Shown: positions 30,575 through 38,548 of the stretch, one piece after another
How the letters are laid out: every line of letters starts with the position of its first letter
Numbering within the stretch: the stretch's first letter is position 1
Notes under the pieces: model-generated
What the model was told of the DNA's origin: nothing
The model's input: only the letters and a program-made list of their open reading frames with translations
Databases searched by the model: none
DNA from: Kiritimatiellia bacterium
GTDB lineage: Bacteria > Verrucomicrobiota > Kiritimatiellia > RFP12 > UBA1067
Direction of reading: 5' to 3'
DNA: 40,756 nt
NCBI GenBank assembly: GCA_017962315.1
Contig: JAGCVN010000114.1
Span: 1-40,756 of the forward strand
Made by a program: the position numbers and the translations under genes

Positions 30575-31747
30575 ATGCAAAACGAAAGCGTCTACCGCGA
30601 ACTTCTGGAGAAATACGCTTCGCATTTCGGAGGCGAGCCTTCTGTCGCCGCCTATGCCCCCGGCCGTATCGAGGTGCTGGGGAACCACACGGACTACAAC
30701 GAGGGATTCGTCTTTTCCGCCGCGATCGACTACGGCACGTTCTTTGCCGTGTGCCCGGCGGAGGGCACCTCCTGCCGCCTGGTGGCGGGTGACCTGATGC
30801 GCGAAGTGACCTTCGACATCAACGAGATCCTGCCGTCCCGCAACGACACCTGGCAGAACTACGTGAAGGGGACGGCAGCAGGGATCGTCGCGCTTGCCGC
30901 AGGGCCGTTGAAGGGTTTTGACGCGATGTTCCTCGGAAACATCCCGCTTGGCAGCGGACTTTCCTCCTCTGCCGCGCTCGAAATGTGTACGGGACTCGCG
31001 CTCGCCAAACTCTACGGGGTCGAGACCGATCCCGTCACGATGGCGAAGATCGGGCAGAAGGCGGAACACGAGTACGCCGGTTGCAAATGCGGACTGCTCG
31101 ACCAGATATCCAGCCTCGCGGGGAAAGAGGGGATGCTGGTCAAGACGGATTTCCGCTCCATCGTCTACGAGACCGTGGACATGGGGCCGGACGCCTGTTT
31201 CTTGATGGTGAACACGAACGCGAAGCATCGTCTGGTGGACGGCGCGTACGACCAGCGCCGGCAGGCCTGCGAAACGGCCGCCGCGCATTTCGCGAAGGCC
31301 CTCCGCCATCCGGTCACCCACCTGCGCGACGTCACGATGGCGGAGTGGGCGCTTTACAGGCGGGGGCTTGATCCGGTCGCGGCCGACCGTGCCGCGCATC
31401 CGATCGGGGAGGATGAGCGCGTCCTGCTCGGTGCGCAGATGCTGCAGACGGGCGATTTGTCCGGTTTCGGGCGGCTGATGTTCGATTCACACGCCAGTTC
31501 GCGCTATCTGTTCGAGAACTCCTGCGAGGAGCTGGACGCCGTGGTGGACATCTGCCGGAAAATTCCCGGCGTGCTGGGTGCGCGTCTTTCCGGCGGAGGC
31601 TTCGGCGGGTCGGTCGTGGTGCTGGTGCACCCGCGTGACGCGGAGACCGCCGCCGCCGCAATCGCCAACGTGTACAATGCGAAGTTTGAAACGCCGTGTA
31701 CGGTCAGCATGATCCATCCTGCGGCCGGCGCGTGTCTGGTCAAATAA
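30575..31747 (+). CDS. galK: Galactokinase
   Basis: A 390-aa GHMP-family sugar kinase phosphorylating C1 of galactose with ATP, the first Leloir step. Motif 1 is GRIEVLGNHTDYNEG at 30-44, motif 2 PLGSGLSSSAA near 124-134 (ATP loop), the catalytic Asp in CGLLDQISSL near 175, and motif 3 SGGGFGGS near 338. Motif 1 carries Asn37 where the classic enzymes have Glu (GEHTDY); that residue contacts the sugar, so a shifted substrate range is possible. The ATG at 30575 follows AAGGAG. Twelve bp separate it from the next gene. Galactokinase is the best call; another galactose-type sugar kinase is the alternative. Confidence 0.92.
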   Translation: MQNESVYRELLEKYASHFGGEPSVAAYAPGRIEVLGNHTDYNEGFVFSAAIDYGTFFAVCPAEGTSCRLVAGDLMREVTFDINEILPSRNDTWQNYVKGTAAGIVALAAGPLKGFDAMFLGNIPLGSGLSSSAALEMCTGLALAKLYGVETDPVTMAKIGQKAEHEYAGCKCGLLDQISSLAGKEGMLVKTDFRSIVYETVDMGPDACFLMVNTNAKHRLVDGAYDQRRQACETAAAHFAKALRHPVTHLRDVTMAEWALYRRGLDPVAADRAAHPIGEDERVLLGAQMLQTGDLSGFGRLMFDSHASSRYLFENSCEELDAVVDICRKIPGVLGARLSGGGFGGSVVVLVHPRDAETAAAAIANVYNAKFETPCTVSMIHPAAGACLVK

Positions 31748-31759
31748 AAGAGGGTTACG

Positions 31760-33145
31760 ATGAAGAAGAGCCAAGAGAAGAAGTCGTGCGGTTGCGGGGA
31801 CAAGACAGGTTTCCGCTCCCCGTATGCGACGCTGGAGAGACTGCGCGCGAAAGCGCAGAAGGGCGACGAGGTGTTTGCGGTCGCGTTGGAACGCGAGAAC
31901 GGATATGTCGTGCGCTTTGAACTGCCGATTCCGCACGGTGCGGCTGACTGCCCCTGTGCGCGGCGTCTTTGCGAGCGCGTGGTGAAATTCCTGCTCTGGT
32001 CTGCCGGCGGTTGGAAGATTATGCTCTCCGGGCCTCGCAAGATCTGCCTCCCGATCAAACAGGCGTACACGGCGGAAGGCGACCGCAAGTTCGATTACCA
32101 GTTCATGTCGAAGGTCTACGGACGCCCCCTCACCGTTCAGATTAAGCGTTACGACCAGCTTCCCGAAGCGAACGAACGCACACTTGCCATCGACCAGCGC
32201 AAGAACGGTTGCCGCATCGGATTCGACCTCGGCGCGAGCGATTTCAAGATCAGCGCGCTCAAAAAAGGCAAGGTGGTCTTCAGCAAGGAGTTCCCGTGGG
32301 ATCCGCGCAACCAGGCCGATCCGGAATACCACTATCGGATGTTGAACGACGGTTTGAAAGAGGCGGCGGCGACGTTGCCGCGTGTAGACGCGATCGGCGG
32401 AAGCACGGCGGGGATCGTCATTGACAACCATCTTCAGATCGCCTCGCTGTTCCGTGCGATCGAAGAGAAGAATCCGGGGCAGTTCGCCACCGCGCAGAAC
32501 CTTTTCATGCGCCTGAAGAAGGAATGGAACGTGCCGCTCGAAGTCGCCAACGACGGTGACGTTACGGCGCTCGCCGGATTGATGGCGCTGGGACGCAAGG
32601 GTATCCTCGGCGTCGCGATGGGGTCGAGCGAGGCCGCCGGGTTCATCGACCGCGACGGTTGCCTGACGGGGCGTTTGTCGGAACTCGCGTTCGCGCCGGT
32701 CGATATGGCAAAGGACGCGCCGTGCGACGAATGGTCTGGCGATGCCGGCGTCGGCGCGATGTATTTCTCGCAGCAGGCGGTGAACCACCTCGCGCTGACG
32801 TGCGGGATGAAGTTCGCAAAGTCCATGCCGCTCCCGGAACGCCTGAAGGTCGTTCAGGCGAAGATGGAGGAAAAGGACGTCCTCGCCTACCGCATTTACC
32901 AGCAGACGGGGATCGCGCTGGCGAACACGGTGCCCTGGTACCGCGAGTTCTACGGGTTCGACAACCTGATGATCCTCGGTCGCGTCACCTCCGGTTTCGG
33001 CGGCGTAGTCATTTTGGAGACGGCGAAAGCCGTGCTGAAAGACCGCTATCCGGAAATCGCGGAACAGGTGGAAATCTTCATGCCGGATGAAAAGGCCCGC
33101 CGTCTCGGACAGTCTGTCGCGGCCGCGTCCCTGCCGGAACTCTAA
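31760..33145 (+). CDS. ROK-like actin-fold protein with Cys-rich N-terminal domain
   Basis: A 461-aa protein in two parts. Residues 1-150 are not recognised: a short lysine/Cys start (C10, C12 in KKSCGCGDK), then an alpha/beta segment with CPCARRLCERVV near 63-74. Residues 151-461 are an ASKHA/ROK-type ATPase: phosphate-1 loop IGFDLGASDFKISAL near 153-167, and NDGDVTALAGL near 263, whose first Asp matches the ROK catalytic base. A further glycine motif is GRVTSGFGG near 414. The ROK zinc motif (GH..CxCG..GCxE) is replaced by APCDEWSGDAGVG, so zinc binding is probably lost. It may be a sugar kinase or a carbohydrate-sensing regulator; no helix-turn-helix is visible. Its place between galK and pta suggests a role in sugar metabolism. 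Confidence 0.75.
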   Translation: MKKSQEKKSCGCGDKTGFRSPYATLERLRAKAQKGDEVFAVALERENGYVVRFELPIPHGAADCPCARRLCERVVKFLLWSAGGWKIMLSGPRKICLPIKQAYTAEGDRKFDYQFMSKVYGRPLTVQIKRYDQLPEANERTLAIDQRKNGCRIGFDLGASDFKISALKKGKVVFSKEFPWDPRNQADPEYHYRMLNDGLKEAAATLPRVDAIGGSTAGIVIDNHLQIASLFRAIEEKNPGQFATAQNLFMRLKKEWNVPLEVANDGDVTALAGLMALGRKGILGVAMGSSEAAGFIDRDGCLTGRLSELAFAPVDMAKDAPCDEWSGDAGVGAMYFSQQAVNHLALTCGMKFAKSMPLPERLKVVQAKMEEKDVLAYRIYQQTGIALANTVPWYREFYGFDNLMILGRVTSGFGGVVILETAKAVLKDRYPEIAEQVEIFMPDEKARRLGQSVAAASLPEL

Positions 33146-33167
33146 CGTTTTTTTACGAAAGGAAACC

Positions 33168-34181
33168 ATGAGCATTCTCGATCAGATGATTCCCCGCGCC
33201 AAGGCGGCGCAGAAGAAAGTCGTCCTCCCGGAAGGTCAGGACCCGCGTGTCATTCAGGCGGCCGTCGAAGCCAAACAGCTCGGCGTCTGCGAACCCCTCG
33301 TTCTCGGAACGCCGGCTGAAATCGCCGCCGCAGAGACGGCGGCGGGCGTGACCCTGGCCTCCGCCGGGATCGCCGTGGAGGACTACACCGCCTCCGCGCG
33401 CGTCCAGGAACTGGCAGCCGCGTTCTACGAGAAACGCAAGGCCAAGGGGATTACGGAAGAGGAAGCGGTCAAGACGATGACCGGCAAGCGCATCTACTAC
33501 GGCAACATGCTGGTCGCGCAGGGCTACGCCGACGGACTCGTCGCCGGTTCGATCGCCTCCACGGCGGATATGCTGCGCGGCGCGTTCCAGTGCGTCGGGA
33601 CGGATAAGGCGGTGAAGAAGGCATCCTCCGCGTTCATCATGGATCTCGGCGCACCGACTGCCTCCGGTGACGGTACGCTGCTGTTCGCGGACTGCGCCGT
33701 GAACATTTGCCCGACCGCCGAGGAATTGGTGGACATCGCCGTTTCTTCCGCGAAAACCTTCGAGCAGTTGGTCGCGAAGCAGCCCAAGGTCGCCTTCCTC
33801 AGCTTCTCCACAAAGGGGAGTGCCAAGCATGAACTGGTGGACAAGGTGACGACCGCCGCCGCGCTCGCGAAGGCGCGTTTCGCCGAACTCGGGCTTGACT
33901 ACCCGGTGGACGGCGAGGTGCAGGCCGATGCCGCGCTCGTCCCCTCCGTCGCCTCTGCCAAGAACAAGGGCGGCGCGATCCAGGGCGATGCCAACGTTTT
34001 GATTTTCCCGGACATCCAGGCGGGCAACATCTGCTACAAGCTTGTCCAGCGTCTGGGGAACAACCAGGCTTACGGGCCGCTCCTCCAGGGCGTCGCCAAG
34101 CCGGTCAACGATCTCTCTCGTGGATGTAGCGCGAAGGACATTGTGGGGCAGATCTGCATTACCGTTCTGCAGTGCAAGTAA
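33168..34181 (+). CDS. pta: Phosphate acetyltransferase
   Basis: A 337-aa short-form Pta that converts acetyl-CoA and phosphate to acetyl phosphate and CoA, the first step of acetate fermentation and ATP gain through acetate kinase. It begins MSILDQMIPRAKAAQKKVVL and matches the PTA_PTB family throughout, with VLPEGQDPRVIQAA near 19, GLVAGSIASTADMLRGAFQ near 124 and the C-terminal VNDLSRGCSAKDIVG. The N-terminal regulatory domain of long Pta is absent. AAAGGAAA precedes the ATG at 33168. No acetate kinase (ackA) is next to it; instead etfB follows after 26 bp. The related phosphate butyryltransferase is less likely because of the conserved C-terminal block. Confidence 0.93.
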   Translation: MSILDQMIPRAKAAQKKVVLPEGQDPRVIQAAVEAKQLGVCEPLVLGTPAEIAAAETAAGVTLASAGIAVEDYTASARVQELAAAFYEKRKAKGITEEEAVKTMTGKRIYYGNMLVAQGYADGLVAGSIASTADMLRGAFQCVGTDKAVKKASSAFIMDLGAPTASGDGTLLFADCAVNICPTAEELVDIAVSSAKTFEQLVAKQPKVAFLSFSTKGSAKHELVDKVTTAAALAKARFAELGLDYPVDGEVQADAALVPSVASAKNKGGAIQGDANVLIFPDIQAGNICYKLVQRLGNNQAYGPLLQGVAKPVNDLSRGCSAKDIVGQICITVLQCK

Positions 34182-34207
34182 CGGGACTTTTTGAAAGGAA
34201 CGAAATC

Positions 34208-35014
34208 ATGGCATACCAAATCGTGGTTTGCGGCAGTCTTGTGCCCGACCCGTTACAGACGCTAGAACCGGTCTCGACGCCGAACGGCCCCGGACTGAAA
34301 AACGAAACGATGCTCCCCTCCGTCCTGGACCCGTGGGCCGCCTGCGCGCTCTACGAGGCCGCGCATCTCGCGGAGTCCGTCGCGGGCAGCAAAGTTTACC
34401 TCGTGAGCCTCGGACCGAAAGCCAAGCTGCAGCAGCTGATGATGTCCGTCGCGCAGAAGGTGCCTTTCGAACTGGTCGCCGTGGACGGCTCCGCCAGCGG
34501 ATTCACCGATGCCGCCTTGGTCGCGGAGGCGCTTGCCGGCGCGATCCAGTCGATTCCCGGCCTGGACAAGAACAACCTGCTCGTCTTCGGCGGCTGCGCA
34601 TCCGCCTCGCGTGACGCGGGTGTGACGCTGCAGCTTGTCTGCGAACGTCTCGGCATCCGCGACTTTTTCATGGGCGTGGACGAGTTCAAGGTCAACGCCG
34701 ACGGCTCTTTCTCCGTCTTGGAGCGCATGGAGGGCGGCTGTTACCAGACGTCCACCTGCAAGGGCGCACCGGCGGTGATCGGCTGGGCTACGGGAAGTCT
34801 GCCCGAACCCCCGAACAACCCGCGCGTCGGTATGGCGAACATGCGCCTGGTGATGCCCGCCCTGATGAAGGCGAAACCTGCGCCGCAGATCGGCGTCGGC
34901 GGGATCGCGTATGCCGCTGCCGAGGTGCCCGCGCAGAAGCGCGACACCCGCGTGGTGAAGGATATGTCCACCGACGACATCGCCAAGGAAATCGTCGAAT
35001 GGCTGGGCAAGTAA
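34208..35014 (+). CDS. etfB: Electron transfer flavoprotein beta subunit, divergent
   Basis: A 268-aa EtfB, the AMP/FAD-side partner of EtfA, carrying electrons between flavin dehydrogenases and an acceptor in the cytoplasm. Family features are MAYQIVVCGSLVPDP at the start, LDPWAACALYEAAHLAE near 40, VYLVSLGPKAKLQQLM and the C-terminal RVGMANMRLVMPALMKAK. The AMP/flavin loop usually written DGDTAQVGP reads SRDAGVTLQLV, so cofactor contacts differ from mitochondrial-type ETF. AAAGGAACG precedes the ATG. Nineteen bp separate it from etfA. No acyl-CoA dehydrogenase or lactate dehydrogenase gene accompanies the pair, so the electron donor is unknown. Confidence 0.88.
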   Translation: MAYQIVVCGSLVPDPLQTLEPVSTPNGPGLKNETMLPSVLDPWAACALYEAAHLAESVAGSKVYLVSLGPKAKLQQLMMSVAQKVPFELVAVDGSASGFTDAALVAEALAGAIQSIPGLDKNNLLVFGGCASASRDAGVTLQLVCERLGIRDFFMGVDEFKVNADGSFSVLERMEGGCYQTSTCKGAPAVIGWATGSLPEPPNNPRVGMANMRLVMPALMKAKPAPQIGVGGIAYAAAEVPAQKRDTRVVKDMSTDDIAKEIVEWLGK

Positions 35015-35033
35015 CGGGAAAGGAATCGCACAC

Positions 35034-36044
35034 ATGAATCTTATCGTACTTTTGCACACGCAGACCGACGGTTCCCTGCCCAAGGCCGCGTTCGAGGCGG
35101 TCACCGCCGCCAAGCAGCTCAACACGCCGTTCGCCGTCGGCATCCTCGGCGCGAACGCGAAGGCCGCCTGCGACCAGCTCGCCGACGCGGGCGCGACGGC
35201 GTACTATGCGGCGGAGGGCGACGCCCTCGCGCAACCCCGTTACGCGACGGATGTCGCGGCGGCGGTCGCGCTGGTGAAGGCCGCCGGCGCGGATGTCGTG
35301 GTCGCCCCGCAGACCCTCCGTTTCGCGCGCGCCCTCCCCGGCGCCGCCTACCGGATCGGCGCGGCGGTCGATACCCACGTCGGATCGTTGACGGCGGAAG
35401 GCGACGCCCTCCGTGTCCAGCGCTGGTTCTACCGCCAGCGGATCCTCGGCTCGTTCACCCGTTCGGCGCGTCCGTGGGTGCTGTTGGTCGATGCCGGCAT
35501 CTTTGAGCCGTTCACCGCCGGAGCGGGAGCCGCCAACGCGACGGTTGTCGACGCAGGGATCACGGCGGAGGATGAACGCACGACCGTGACCGGTGTGCAG
35601 GCGCCTTCGGCGGACGGGCAGACGATCCGTCCCGACGCCAAGCTGCTGTTTGTGGCGGGCGCGGGCTGGACGAAGAAACAGGGCGACGGCAATATGCACC
35701 TTGACGAGGCGGCCGCGACCATCACGGGCTTCCTCGCGAAGTCCGGCGCGTCGCTCGGATCCTCCAAGTCGCTCGTCGATATGCCGGAGGCCGCCAAAGT
35801 GTTCTCGTTTATGAGCCACATGAATCAGGTCGGGCAGACGGGCAGCACGCCGCGCCACCCGAAAGGGCTGGCCACCTGTTGCCACGGAGAGGAGCCGCAC
35901 GTCGTCGGCTGGCGTTTCATCAACGAACGCCGCGCCGTCAACACGGATCCGAACTGCGGCTGGGCACAGGGCAAGGCTGATGTGGTCTACGTCGCGGATG
36001 CTTTCGAGGTCATGGCGAAGGTCAACGCCCTGATGGGACAGTAG
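35034..36044 (+). CDS. etfA: Electron transfer flavoprotein alpha subunit with rewritten FAD-binding region
   Basis: A 336-aa EtfA. The N-terminal alpha/beta domain has MNLIVLLHTQTDGSLPK. The central TLRFARALPGAAYRIGAAV matches the family's RxxxPRxAxxxG block. In the C-terminal FAD domain the conserved VGQTG is present at about 266, but the next part, normally KTVAPELYIAxGISGAIQHxxGM, reads STPRHPKGLATCCHGEEPHV followed by VGW. Then comes FINERRAVNTDPNCGWAQGKAD in place of VAINKDPxAPIFxxAD. Two adjacent cysteines and a His replace the flavin-contacting GISGAIQH. The protein is therefore a true EtfA homologue with altered cofactor chemistry or a specialised acceptor. AAAGGAATC lies upstream. 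Transcription probably ends at the hairpin after the stop. Confidence 0.85.
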   Translation: MNLIVLLHTQTDGSLPKAAFEAVTAAKQLNTPFAVGILGANAKAACDQLADAGATAYYAAEGDALAQPRYATDVAAAVALVKAAGADVVVAPQTLRFARALPGAAYRIGAAVDTHVGSLTAEGDALRVQRWFYRQRILGSFTRSARPWVLLVDAGIFEPFTAGAGAANATVVDAGITAEDERTTVTGVQAPSADGQTIRPDAKLLFVAGAGWTKKQGDGNMHLDEAAATITGFLAKSGASLGSSKSLVDMPEAAKVFSFMSHMNQVGQTGSTPRHPKGLATCCHGEEPHVVGWRFINERRAVNTDPNCGWAQGKADVVYVADAFEVMAKVNALMGQ

Positions 36045-36057
36045 CTGTTTTGTGTGC

Positions 36058-36082
36058 GCGGGGGAGGCCCTTCTTCCCCCGC
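36058..36082 (+). terminator. Stem-loop after etfA, possible terminator or attenuator
   Basis: A perfect 8-bp stem GCGGGGGA/TCCCCCGC with a 9-base loop begins 14 bp after the etfA stop. The tail TGTCTGT is only weakly U-rich, so termination may be partial, letting some transcription into the next gene. Confidence 0.5.
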
Positions 36083-36111
36083 TGTCTGTAACTTCAAAAA
36101 AGGTATTAGCG

Positions 36112-37041
36112 ATGGTTTCAAGGCGTTCTTTTTTCACGACGGCCGGTCTGGGGCTGGCCGCGGCCGGGTGTTCGACGTTTTCGGCAAACGCGGCGGGTAC
36201 GTGTACCGCGTCCTGCTGTCCACCGGCGGTGACGGAGTATCCCTACGGGAATCCTGCGGACACCTTCCGGCTCGGCATCGCCGGCTTCACCTTCGTCAAG
36301 TTCAAACTCGACAAGGCGCTTGAAATGATGAAGAAGGTCGATGTCCACTACCTCTGTATCAAGGATTTCCACCTCCCGTTGACGAGCGATGCCGCGCAGA
36401 TTGCGGCGTTCCACGAACAGTGTAAGGCCGCCGATGTCAAGGGCTACGCCTGCGGCCCGATCTACATGGGATCGGAAGAGGCCGCCCGCAATGCCTTTGA
36501 ATACGCGAAGCGGTGCGGCGTGAAGACGCTCGTCGCGGTTCCGTTCGAGATGAAGAACGTGCCCGGAAAGGACAAGCCGCAGCGTGTCTCATCGCGCAAG
36601 CTGCTCGAATACGTGGACAAACTCGTCAAAGAGTACGACATCCGTTACGCGATCCACAATCATGGACCGGACATCCCGTATCTCTTCCCTCATGCTGCGA
36701 GCGCGATGGAGATGATCGCCGATCTCGACAAACGGATCGGGCTTTGTCTCGACATCGGCCACGAACTCCGCTTCGACAAGAACCCGGTGGATTCCTTTAT
36801 CGAGTACCATGACCGTGTTTACGACATGCACTTGAAAAATGTCACCGCGAACAACAAGAGCGGCCGTGGCACGCCCCTGCCGCGCGGTAAGATCGACCTG
36901 CTCGCGCTCGTCAAGGCGCTCCGCAAGTACCGTTATTCGGGAATGTGCTCGCTGGAGTACGAGACGAACATGAACAATCCGATCGTCGATATCGCCGAGT
37001 GCGTCGGGTATTTCCGCGGGCTGATGGACGCGACGCGCTAA
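36112..37041 (+). CDS. Exported TIM-barrel sugar-phosphate isomerase/epimerase-like protein
   Basis: A 309-aa AP-endonuclease-2/xylose-isomerase-like TIM barrel. The N-terminus MVSRRSFFTTAGLGLAAAGC is a Tat leader (RRSFF) ending in a possible lipobox Cys, so the protein is exported folded with its metal. Barrel features are FHLPLTS near 85, GYACGPIYMGS, NHGPDIPYLFP near 183 and CLDIGHELRFDKNP near 212, whose Asp and His probably bind metal, then YDMHLKNV and a final CSLEYETN with a metal-binding Glu. Exported members of this family are common near polysaccharide-degrading genes in PVC bacteria and Bacteroidota and include 3-keto-sugar hydrolases and epimerases. The exact reaction is not predictable. 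AAAGG precedes the ATG at 36112; an ATG at 36052 lies inside the hairpin region and is unlikely. Confidence 0.87.
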   Translation: MVSRRSFFTTAGLGLAAAGCSTFSANAAGTCTASCCPPAVTEYPYGNPADTFRLGIAGFTFVKFKLDKALEMMKKVDVHYLCIKDFHLPLTSDAAQIAAFHEQCKAADVKGYACGPIYMGSEEAARNAFEYAKRCGVKTLVAVPFEMKNVPGKDKPQRVSSRKLLEYVDKLVKEYDIRYAIHNHGPDIPYLFPHAASAMEMIADLDKRIGLCLDIGHELRFDKNPVDSFIEYHDRVYDMHLKNVTANNKSGRGTPLPRGKIDLLALVKALRKYRYSGMCSLEYETNMNNPIVDIAECVGYFRGLMDATR

Positions 37042-37065
37042 TCCCAACTCACCTGAGGTGTCTCC

Positions 37066-38541
37066 ATGTTGTCTTTCTTTACGGCTGTATTTTACGGGGT
37101 CGTGGTGGCCCTGCTGTTTAGCCTTGCCATCTTTATCCACGAGTTCGGCCATTATCTGGCCGCCCGCTGGCTCGGACTGAAGGTCGATGCGTTTTCCATC
37201 GGTTTCGGTCCCGCCATCTGGAAAAAGACGGTGAACGGGATCGAATACAAGATCTGTTGCATCCCGTTCGGCGGGTATGTCGCGCTGCCACAACTCGATC
37301 CTTCGGGAATGCAGAAGATACAGGGGGACAATTCGGGAGGAGAGGACGAAAACGGGGAGCCGCTTCCTGACATTGCGCCGTGGAAACGGATCCTCGTCGC
37401 GTTCGCCGGACCGCTGGGGAACGTGGTCCTCGCCGTCTTCCTGGCGTTCCTGCTCTTCCTCGTGCCCGCCGCGAGGATGAACGTGACGGGCACGGAGGTC
37501 GGCTCGGTTTTGCGCAGCTCCAAAGCGTACGAACGCGGTCTCCGCGTGGGAGACCGGATCGAGACGGTGAACGGCGTCTCGGTGGAGACGTGGTCGGACT
37601 TGCGCGTGGAAAGCATGCTCGCGGGCGACCAGGAGACCGGTTTGTTCGGGATCGTCCGTCCGGATGGTACGCGGACAACGCTGGAACTCCCGTTCACGAC
37701 GAACAACGTCTTCGGTGTCAAGATGCTTGGTGGTGTCGCGCCGCTCGGAAAATGTGTCGTGACAAACGTCCTTGCCGGCTCGGTCGCCGAGAAGGCGGGC
37801 CTCCGTCCCGATGACGAACTCGTCACGTTGAACGGGCAGTCCGTCGGCAGTACGTGGCATTTCATTGAACGCATGGTTGAAAATGGGGTGAATCCCGTCA
37901 CTCTGGGTGTTTTGCGCGGACGGGAAAAACTTACCTTTGAAGTCACCCCCGTGATGGATCAAGAGGCGAAACGCCCGTTGATCGGGGTCATGCTGGACGA
38001 TCCGAGTGAACAGGTGATGTCCTGGATGATGTACCGCAACCCGTGGAAACAGTTGAGGTGGGACTCGCTCTCCGTCGTCCGCGTGCTCAAGGCGCTGGTC
38101 ACGCCCCGTGCAAAGGGAGAACGCAAGGCCGTCGCGAAGAACATCGGCGGCCCTGTCACCATTGTTGTCGGCCTCTACCGTTCGGCAAAAGGGAGTATGT
38201 GGGACGGCCTCGGTTTTCTGCGCATGATCTGTATGAACCTTGCGATCTTGAACCTTCTGCCGCTCCCGGTCCTCGATGGCGGACATATCCTGTTCGCCCT
38301 TTACGAAATCCTCTTCCGCCGGAAACCGCATCCGAAGTTCGTTTCGATCGTCACGAACTTTTTCGCGTTTCTGCTCATCGGTTTGATGTTGTTCCTTGTC
38401 TTCCGCGATGTCCTGTTGCAGCGCCGGATCATCAAGGCCGAAAAGGCGTTGGAGGAAAAGCTCTCCGACTCGAACGAGGCGGGGCAGGGGAGTGCGACGA
38501 ATCAAGCGCCCGCCTCTGCGGCGCCCGCGCAGGGTAAGTGA
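37066..38541 (+). CDS. rseP: Site-2 intramembrane metalloprotease RseP
   Basis: A 491-aa zinc protease of the inner membrane that cuts transmembrane proteins such as anti-sigma factors and signal-peptide remnants. The first transmembrane helix carries HEFGH at 25-29 (zinc ligands and catalytic Glu). A second helix, AFAGPLGNVVLAVFLAFLLF, lies near 112-131. Two PDZ domains cover about 150-215 and 225-290 (YERGLRVGDRIETVNG and AEKAGLRPDDELVTLNG). The second active-site motif NLLPLPVLDGGH is near 395-406 with the third zinc ligand Asp. A Gln/Ala/Pro-rich tail ends the protein. GAGGTG precedes the ATG. ispG follows after 7 bp; rseP and isoprenoid genes are frequently neighbours in bacteria. Confidence 0.96.
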   Translation: MLSFFTAVFYGVVVALLFSLAIFIHEFGHYLAARWLGLKVDAFSIGFGPAIWKKTVNGIEYKICCIPFGGYVALPQLDPSGMQKIQGDNSGGEDENGEPLPDIAPWKRILVAFAGPLGNVVLAVFLAFLLFLVPAARMNVTGTEVGSVLRSSKAYERGLRVGDRIETVNGVSVETWSDLRVESMLAGDQETGLFGIVRPDGTRTTLELPFTTNNVFGVKMLGGVAPLGKCVVTNVLAGSVAEKAGLRPDDELVTLNGQSVGSTWHFIERMVENGVNPVTLGVLRGREKLTFEVTPVMDQEAKRPLIGVMLDDPSEQVMSWMMYRNPWKQLRWDSLSVVRVLKALVTPRAKGERKAVAKNIGGPVTIVVGLYRSAKGSMWDGLGFLRMICMNLAILNLLPLPVLDGGHILFALYEILFRRKPHPKFVSIVTNFFAFLLIGLMLFLVFRDVLLQRRIIKAEKALEEKLSDSNEAGQGSATNQAPASAAPAQGK

Positions 38542-38548
38542 CCAGGTC

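Noticed and set aside
31487..33175. Minus-strand open frame of 562 codons opposite galK and the ROK-like gene
   Set aside because: Arg/His-rich low-information translation, antisense to real genes.
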